64,000 nucleotides of DNA, taken from the NCBI GenBank assembly GCA_964346535.1, contig CAYFUN010000002.1, forward strand, positions 43,904 through 107,903, given 5' to 3'. Of the stretch, positions 59,801-64,000 are shown in pieces (position 1 is the first letter of the stretch; each line of letters starts with the position of its first letter). The notes beneath the pieces are model-generated. The model did not search any database. It worked only from the letters and a program-made list of their open reading frames with translations, and was not told where the DNA came from. A program made the position numbers and the translations under genes. This stretch comes from Neofamilia sp964346535 (GTDB lineage Bacteria > Bacillota > Clostridia > Tissierellales > Peptoniphilaceae).

Positions 59801-61058
59801 ATACGCCAATTTTTATATTAAAGAAAATCTTGTAAAGCTTGTAGAAGATAAAGCCAATGACTGCATATATTGGCAGCATTATTAGTCCCCTAGTGTTTAC
59901 AAAGGTATTAAAAATCTGTCCAAAGAAAGCTACACTTGTAACCACTGCCATAAAAAAGGCAAAGTGTGATACAGATTTTTTTAAAAGTACCATGCCAGAC
60001 CTTTCAGCTTTTGCAGTGCTGGTCCAGTAAAGGCCAAGGGCAAAAATTATTAGACTGAAAATGGCAAAGCCTACAAGCATTTGGTCCTTGTTATAAAAAA
60101 GTCCTTCTATTGGAGCATAAAGTGGATAGTAAAACTTGTTTTCTATTAAGTCTTCAAACTTAAAAATTGGATCCATCTTGTCAAGGCCAAGGCCAAGCAT
60201 GTCTTTTAAAATCTTATAATCAGTTGTTAAAAGCACTGGTCCGCCAAGGCCAATTACCATCATTCCTAAATGGCCAAAAATATTTCCTGCAACTGTTCCC
60301 AAGCCTACAACAACTGTGAAGAATAAAATATTCTTTCCTAGGCCCAAGGCCAAGGTCTTTAATAGGCCTCCTGTATACAATAAATTTGATACATAAGATG
60401 TCTGCCAAAGAAGAACTGAAAATCCAACTAAAACTACATAGGCCAAGGTCACTAAAAGTGTTCCTAGGCCAAGTTTTGAAAAATAAGTTTTTGTCTTTGA
60501 CCAAGGTAGCATTCTAGTAAATTCATAGTAGGGAGTAAAGTGCTCCATAGAAGTAAATAAAAATCCTAGAATTAGACCAAAGAATAAAACTAAATTTATA
60601 ACTGCATATTCTTGTCTGGCCAAGACCACCTGACCATCTTTAAAAGAAGATTCTATATAGCTATAGGAGTTTTCGTCTTTATTAAATCTAAGTCTTTCAT
60701 AGTCTTTTATGGCATAATTTAAATCTTGGTAGTCTTCTGAATCAATATTGTCATTATAAATTTTCTCCGCCTGCTCATAAAGGTCATCATAAGTTTCAAA
60801 AACTTCAGCTGGAAGTTTTTTTGGATACTTGGCCTTGATTTTGTCTTCATAACCACCCTTATAATAAACAGATGCGTCAAGCTGACCTTGGGCTGCTTGT
60901 TCTATTCCATAAAAAGCATTGCCATACCAGTTTGTTATATCTTCAATAGAATCATTGGTTGCAAAAAAAGTAAAAATCAAAACTGCCAACAAAGATAAAA
61001 TTATCCAAAAACCATTTCTCTTTAAAAGTAAGATAGAGGCTTTCTTAAAATCTTTCAT
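59799..61058 (-). CDS. ABC transporter permease, second of two paralogs
   Basis: A 419-residue membrane protein: one helix near the N-terminus (~15-33), a soluble outside segment of about 115 residues, then about six helices. Conserved block F-T-S-M-E-H-F-T-P-Y-Y-E-F-T-R-M-L-P-W-S-K is shared with the next gene upstream. It belongs with YtrC/D-like or bacitracin-type permeases served by the upstream ATPase. The two permeases probably form a heterodimer. Confidence 0.85.
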   Translation of the reverse strand: MKDFKKASILLLKRNGFWIILSLLAVLIFTFFATNDSIEDITNWYGNAFYGIEQAAQGQLDASVYYKGGYEDKIKAKYPKKLPAEVFETYDDLYEQAEKIYNDNIDSEDYQDLNYAIKDYERLRFNKDENSYSYIESSFKDGQVVLARQEYAVINLVLFFGLILGFLFTSMEHFTPYYEFTRMLPWSKTKTYFSKLGLGTLLVTLAYVVLVGFSVLLWQTSYVSNLLYTGGLLKTLALGLGKNILFFTVVVGLGTVAGNIFGHLGMMVIGLGGPVLLTTDYKILKDMLGLGLDKMDPIFKFEDLIENKFYYPLYAPIEGLFYNKDQMLVGFAIFSLIIFALGLYWTSTAKAERSGMVLLKKSVSHFAFFMAVVTSVAFFGQIFNTFVNTRGLIMLPIYAVIGFIFYKLYKIFFNIKIGV

Positions 61059-61103
61059 AAGCGTCCCCCCTTTCTCTTTTGTTTTTCATTTGAGTCCTCC
61101 TAT

Positions 61104-62366
61104 TTATACGCCAATTTTTATATTAAAGAGGATCTTGTAGAGCCTGTAAAATATAAAGCCCATTACAGCGCAAATTGGAATATTTATAAAATTAGGAATG
61201 TCGTAGAAGTTATCAATAATTTGCCCAAAGACACTTAGGGTCGTTACCACTGCCATAAAGAAGGCAAAGTTAGAAACAGATTTTTTCAAAATCAACATAC
61301 CAGACCTTTCAGCCCTTGCAGTCCTTGCCCAAAAAAGTCCTAGAACAAAGATAATTATCGTAAAGAATAAAAATCCTGCCATCATTAAAGGCTCACTATA
61401 ATCTAGTCCTTCAGCTGGCAAATATAGGGGGTAGAAAACTGTGCTCCTAATTTTACCGTCTAAGACATAAACAAAATCCCTATTTGATACCTCAAGTCCA
61501 ACAATATTTCTTAGCATTACATAGTTTTCTACAAGAAGTTTTGGTCCGCCTAGGCCAATTATCATCATGCCTAAGTGGCCGAAAATATTTCCAGCAACTG
61601 TTCCTAGGCCGACAACAACTATATAGAACATGGCATTTCTTCCTAAGCCTAAAAGTATATCTAATCCTAGGCCGTTAGTGGTTAATATGTTAGACAAATA
61701 TGAAGTCTTCCACATTAAAATCCCAAAGCCCATATTAATTAAATAGGCCAAAGATGTTAAAAGCAAACCTAGGCCGATTTTAAATAAATAGTTTTGAGTC
61801 TTTGACCAAGGAAGCATCCTAGTAAATTCATAGTAGGGAGTAAAGTGCTCCATAGAAGTAAATAAAAATCCTAGGACCAAGGAAAAAATCAAAGGTGTAA
61901 AAAAGGATGCTGCTAGCTGCTTGCCTAAAATAATTCGCCCCTGTTCAATTCCACGATAATTGTAGTTAAATGGATCCAAATTTTCATCGTAATACCTAAT
62001 GTCTTTATATTCACTTAAATAATTATAGGCCTGGTCTTTCATACTCTCATCAGCTGTGTTGGCATAAATTCTCATTACCTTTTTATAGTAGTTGTCATAG
62101 TCATCAAAAAAATTTTTAGGAAGTTTGTCAGGGTATTTTTCCTTTAATAAGTCCAGGCTTGTTTCATAATTATCGTAATAAGGATAACTTTCTTCATTGG
62201 CAGTTTTTTCTAGGCCAACTAAGGCATAGGCATAATTATTTGTAAATCTTTCAATTCTCGAATTTGCAGTAAAAAAGCTAACAATGATAACAAAGACCAA
62301 GGTTAAAAGCAGCCAAAAACCATTTCTCTTTAAAAGTAAGGTTGAAGCCTTTTTAAAGTCTTTCAT
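61104..62366 (-). CDS. ABC transporter permease, first of two paralogs
   Basis: About 420 residues, same layout as its downstream neighbour and clearly a tandem duplicate: same M-K-D-F-K-K-A-S start, same 21-residue block, same K-K-S-V-S-x-F-A-F-F-M-A-V-V-T and F-N-I-K-I-G-V end. ATG 62366 is chosen: GGAGG lies 6 bases upstream and it overlaps the ATPase gene by 14 bp. The ATG at 62390 lies deeper in that gene. Confidence 0.86.
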   Translation of the reverse strand: MKDFKKASTLLLKRNGFWLLLTLVFVIIVSFFTANSRIERFTNNYAYALVGLEKTANEESYPYYDNYETSLDLLKEKYPDKLPKNFFDDYDNYYKKVMRIYANTADESMKDQAYNYLSEYKDIRYYDENLDPFNYNYRGIEQGRIILGKQLAASFFTPLIFSLVLGFLFTSMEHFTPYYEFTRMLPWSKTQNYLFKIGLGLLLTSLAYLINMGFGILMWKTSYLSNILTTNGLGLDILLGLGRNAMFYIVVVGLGTVAGNIFGHLGMMIIGLGGPKLLVENYVMLRNIVGLEVSNRDFVYVLDGKIRSTVFYPLYLPAEGLDYSEPLMMAGFLFFTIIIFVLGLFWARTARAERSGMLILKKSVSNFAFFMAVVTTLSVFGQIIDNFYDIPNFINIPICAVMGFIFYRLYKILFNIKIGV

Positions 62367-63234
62367 TGTCATCCTCCCTTCCTCTTTCAAAATAAAATCT
62401 ATCTTCTATTTGTAGAGGCAAAATATCAAATTGAACAATTTCTTCCCTGGCAAGTTCTCTAACAACTTCTTCTTCCTTGCCTGGAAGTAAAATTGTATAA
62501 ACCCTGCCTAGGTGGTTTTTCAAAATCGCCTGGTCTAAAATATCCTTTGGCAACTTTTCTTTAACAACAACTTGAACCTTTTGGAAACTTGCATCCTTAG
62601 ACTTGTCAACTCCTTGGATTTTTCCATCTAAGCCGATGTAGAAAACTTCGTCGGCAATTCCTTGAAGCTCTTGAAGTTGGTGGGTTGAAATTAAAACACA
62701 CCTGCCATCTTGGCTGGCATCAAGGAGATATTTTATAATTGCCTCCTTGTTTAAAACGTCAAGGCCGTCTAGGGTTTCATCTACAAGGAGAAAATCTGCC
62801 TTGGTGGCTAAAACCATTAAGAGACCAATTAGGGTTTTGTTGCCCTTTGATTGGTCCTTAATATTTTTCTTTAAATCTAATTTTAATTTTTCCGCCTCGT
62901 GTAAGACATAGGCCCTGTCAAAGTTTGGATAAATTGTTTCATAGTATTCCATGGCCTTTAAGGCAGAAACATAAGAGAAGAAATCAAACCTGTCTGGCAA
63001 ATAGGCAATGCTTTTCGCAAGGCTTGGCTCTGCAACATAGTCTCTCATATCAATAGTAGTAGTCCCCTTGTCAGGATCTAAAACTCTTGCTAGTATTTTT
63101 AAAAGGGTAGTCTTTCCTGCCCCATTTCTTCCAACTAGACCATAGATCTTCCCAGAAGATAGGCTAAAAGAAATATCATCTAAGACAATTTTTCCGTCAA
63201 AGGACTTAGAAATATTTTTTCCTTCAAGTATCAT
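62353..63234 (-). CDS. ABC transporter ATPase (YtrB-like)
   Basis: A 293-residue ATPase. Walker A GRNGAGKTT; the signature region is degenerate (K-D-Q-S-K-G-N-K-T-L in place of LSGGQ), Walker B F-L-L-V-D-E-T-L-D-G-L-D, switch S-T-H-Q. K-G-N-K is common in YtrB/YtrE-type ATPases. It overlaps the GntR gene by 4 bp and works with the two permeases. Confidence 0.9.
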   Translation of the reverse strand: MILEGKNISKSFDGKIVLDDISFSLSSGKIYGLVGRNGAGKTTLLKILARVLDPDKGTTTIDMRDYVAEPSLAKSIAYLPDRFDFFSYVSALKAMEYYETIYPNFDRAYVLHEAEKLKLDLKKNIKDQSKGNKTLIGLLMVLATKADFLLVDETLDGLDVLNKEAIIKYLLDASQDGRCVLISTHQLQELQGIADEVFYIGLDGKIQGVDKSKDASFQKVQVVVKEKLPKDILDQAILKNHLGRVYTILLPGKEEEVVRELAREEIVQFDILPLQIEDRFYFERGREDDNERL

Positions 63235-63599
63235 TTTTGGTCCTCCTTAATATTTTTATAAAGTTCATTAATTTCATCTAGAGAAATATTGAAAAATTCA
63301 CATTGGTGAAAAAGTTCTGTAAGTCTTTCAATAAGTTTTTCTCTTTCCCATTCCATCTTTTTGTCGTCCAGGCTAATAAAAGTTCCCTTGCCGACAACAG
63401 TTTGTATTAGTCCTAAAGTTTCCATTTCCTTGTAGGCCCTAGTTATAGTAGAAGTATTTACTAAAAGGTCCTTGGCCATGTCTCTAACAGAAGGCAATTG
63501 GTCGCCGTCTTGGAGATAGCCTTTGGCAATAGATAATTTAGTTTGGTCAACAATTTGCTGATAGATGGGATCCTTACTTGCATAATCTAATTTATACAC
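63231..63599 (-). CDS. GntR family regulator, YtrA subfamily
   Basis: A 122-residue regulator with one winged helix (G-D-Q-L-P-S-V-R-D-M-A-K-D-L-L-V-N-T-S-T-I-T-R-A-Y) and a short helical tail, the YtrA layout without a ligand domain. It heads the four-gene ABC operon and probably represses it. An inverted repeat (63614-63638) lies between promoter and start codon. Confidence 0.93.
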   Translation of the reverse strand: MYKLDYASKDPIYQQIVDQTKLSIAKGYLQDGDQLPSVRDMAKDLLVNTSTITRAYKEMETLGLIQTVVGKGTFISLDDKKMEWEREKLIERLTELFHQCEFFNISLDEINELYKNIKEDQK

Positions 63600-63613
63600 T
63601 TGTATCCCTCCTT

Positions 63614-63638
63614 AGTGTGTGGGTTCACTACATACACT
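63614..63638. promoter_or_regulatory. Operator of the YtrA-like regulator
   Basis: AGTGTGTG and CATACACT form an imperfect dyad (7 of 8 pairs, 9-base spacer), between the promoter and the GntR start codon. Confidence 0.55.
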
Positions 63639-63650
63639 CTTGTTGTAATT

Positions 63651-63679
63651 AAGATACCACCAGGCAAATAAAAAAACAA
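63651..63679 (-). promoter_or_regulatory. Promoter of the GntR-ABC operon
   Basis: Minus strand: -35 TTGTTT (63679-63674), 17-base spacer, -10 TATCTT (63656-63651) preceded by TGG. Confidence 0.5.
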
Positions 63680-63871
63680 GTTACAATAAAGTAACAATTA
63701 AATTTTTCTTTTTGATGTAAGAATATTAAAGCAAACGTAAACATAATTTCCCTTGAAAACAAATTTGAGTTTTTAGAATTTTTAAAAAATATTAAAAACT
63801 TTTTTCCCTTCATCTTATGAAGTTCAGTTAGCAGCTAGTTTTTATCCAGCAAATGTTTTTTATAAAATAAC

Positions 63872-63900
63872 TTGACAAGAGATAAAAATTTTTGTATTAT
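63872..63900 (+). promoter_or_regulatory. Strong rightward promoter at the window edge
   Basis: -35 TTGACA (63872-63877), 17-base spacer, -10 TATTAT (63895-63900). Confidence 0.78.
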
Positions 63901-63907
63901 ATAGAAG

Positions 63908-63965
63908 AACGATATAGGAAATCGTTAACTAACTGTAAGCGATTTCATTTAGTCTGTACACAGAC
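63908..63965 (+). ncRNA. Structured 5' leader with competing hairpins (unidentified)
   Basis: AACGAT/ATCGTT (63908-63913, 63921-63926) and GAAATCG/CGATTTC (63918-63924, 63940-63946) cannot form together. A 14-bp perfect palindrome, GTCTGTACACAGAC, follows at 63952-63965. It matches no riboswitch class that I can name. Confidence 0.35.
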
Positions 63966-64000
63966 AACAATTAATTTTCTCCCTAAAAAATAACGACAAA

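Larger units (their letters stand above)
63600..64000. other. Right-edge intergenic region
   Basis: Leftward operator and promoter, then an AT-rich stretch (63690-63870) with nothing I can support. A rightward promoter and a structured leader follow; their gene lies beyond the window. Confidence 0.65.

Overview
The window is chromosomal DNA from a low-G+C Gram-positive anaerobe. The AT-rich sequence, strong AGGAGG-type ribosome binding sites, AGA/AGG arginine and CTA leucine codons, S-layer homology (SLH) proteins, and amino-acid fermentation genes (hutH with an NhaC-type permease, diaminopropionate ammonia-lyase) fit a member of the Peptoniphilaceae/Tissierellia. That placement is inference from gene content, not a database result. 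No rRNA, tRNA, CRISPR array, transposase or prophage gene was seen. Three runs of exactly 100 N show that this is a scaffolded draft assembly. One gap is demonstrably false: 42 identical bases flank it.

Layout. 1-6.0 kb: two divergent heterodimeric ABC exporters. 6.0-7.8 kb: a PadR / DUF1700 / DUF4097-like operon. 8.1-13.6 kb: one leftward operon, relB-like, relE-like, rnr, smpB, apbE, asparaginase. 13.7-16.5 kb: a YabE/RpfB-like G5-3D cell-wall protein divergent from a CorC/HlyC-type membrane protein. 16.6-23.4 kb: an SDR dehydrogenase, a LemA-TPM pair, an AraC-type regulator, a GrpB protein, a thioredoxin-reductase-like protein lacking its cysteines, and a LacI-LuxR operon. 23.5-30.9 kb: an ABC-F ATPase, an SLH-anchored 5'-nucleotidase, a chromate-transporter pair behind murJ, and a small membrane protein. 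31-34 kb: a two-component system. 34-40.4 kb: a very large BTAD/AAA/TPR regulator divergent from a histidine permease-hutH operon. 40.4-44.4 kb: an SLH protein and a 1070-residue surface protein with an internal duplication. 44.6-49 kb: diaminopropionate ammonia-lyase, an M20 amidohydrolase and a decayed D-aminoacylase, divergent from a GntR/FCD regulator. 49-53.7 kb: a Cys-cluster/GreA-C protein, then a DapF-like racemase, mtnK, mtnA, class II aldolase operon that matches a DHAP-shunt salvage route. 53.8-57.7 kb: an SGNH hydrolase, then galE, a NahK-like sugar 1-kinase, a nucleotidyltransferase and the 3' end of a sugar ABC ATPase. 57.7-59.8 kb: remains of a polar amino-acid ABC transporter and a DUF1622 protein. 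59.8-63.6 kb: a GntR(YtrA)-ABC operon with two tandem paralogous permeases. The right edge carries a strong rightward promoter and a foldable leader whose gene lies outside.

How the genes work together. Amino acids are a main theme: histidine uptake and deamination, diaminopropionate cleavage, deacylation of amino-acid derivatives, asparaginase and a polar amino-acid transporter. A second theme is salvage of unusual sugars: the methylthioribose/5-deoxyribose-type operon and the galacto-N-biose-like operon. Several regulators sit next to, or divergent from, their likely targets, and their promoters carry recognisable dyads.

Most notable points: a GreA C-terminal domain fused to a cysteine cluster; a TrxB-like flavoprotein in which both catalytic cysteines are Asn; an RNA-decay/ribosome-rescue operon headed by a toxin-antitoxin pair; a head-to-head junction of two truncated ABC genes at a perfect palindrome; and a WalR-like box in the leader of the 3D-domain cell-wall gene.
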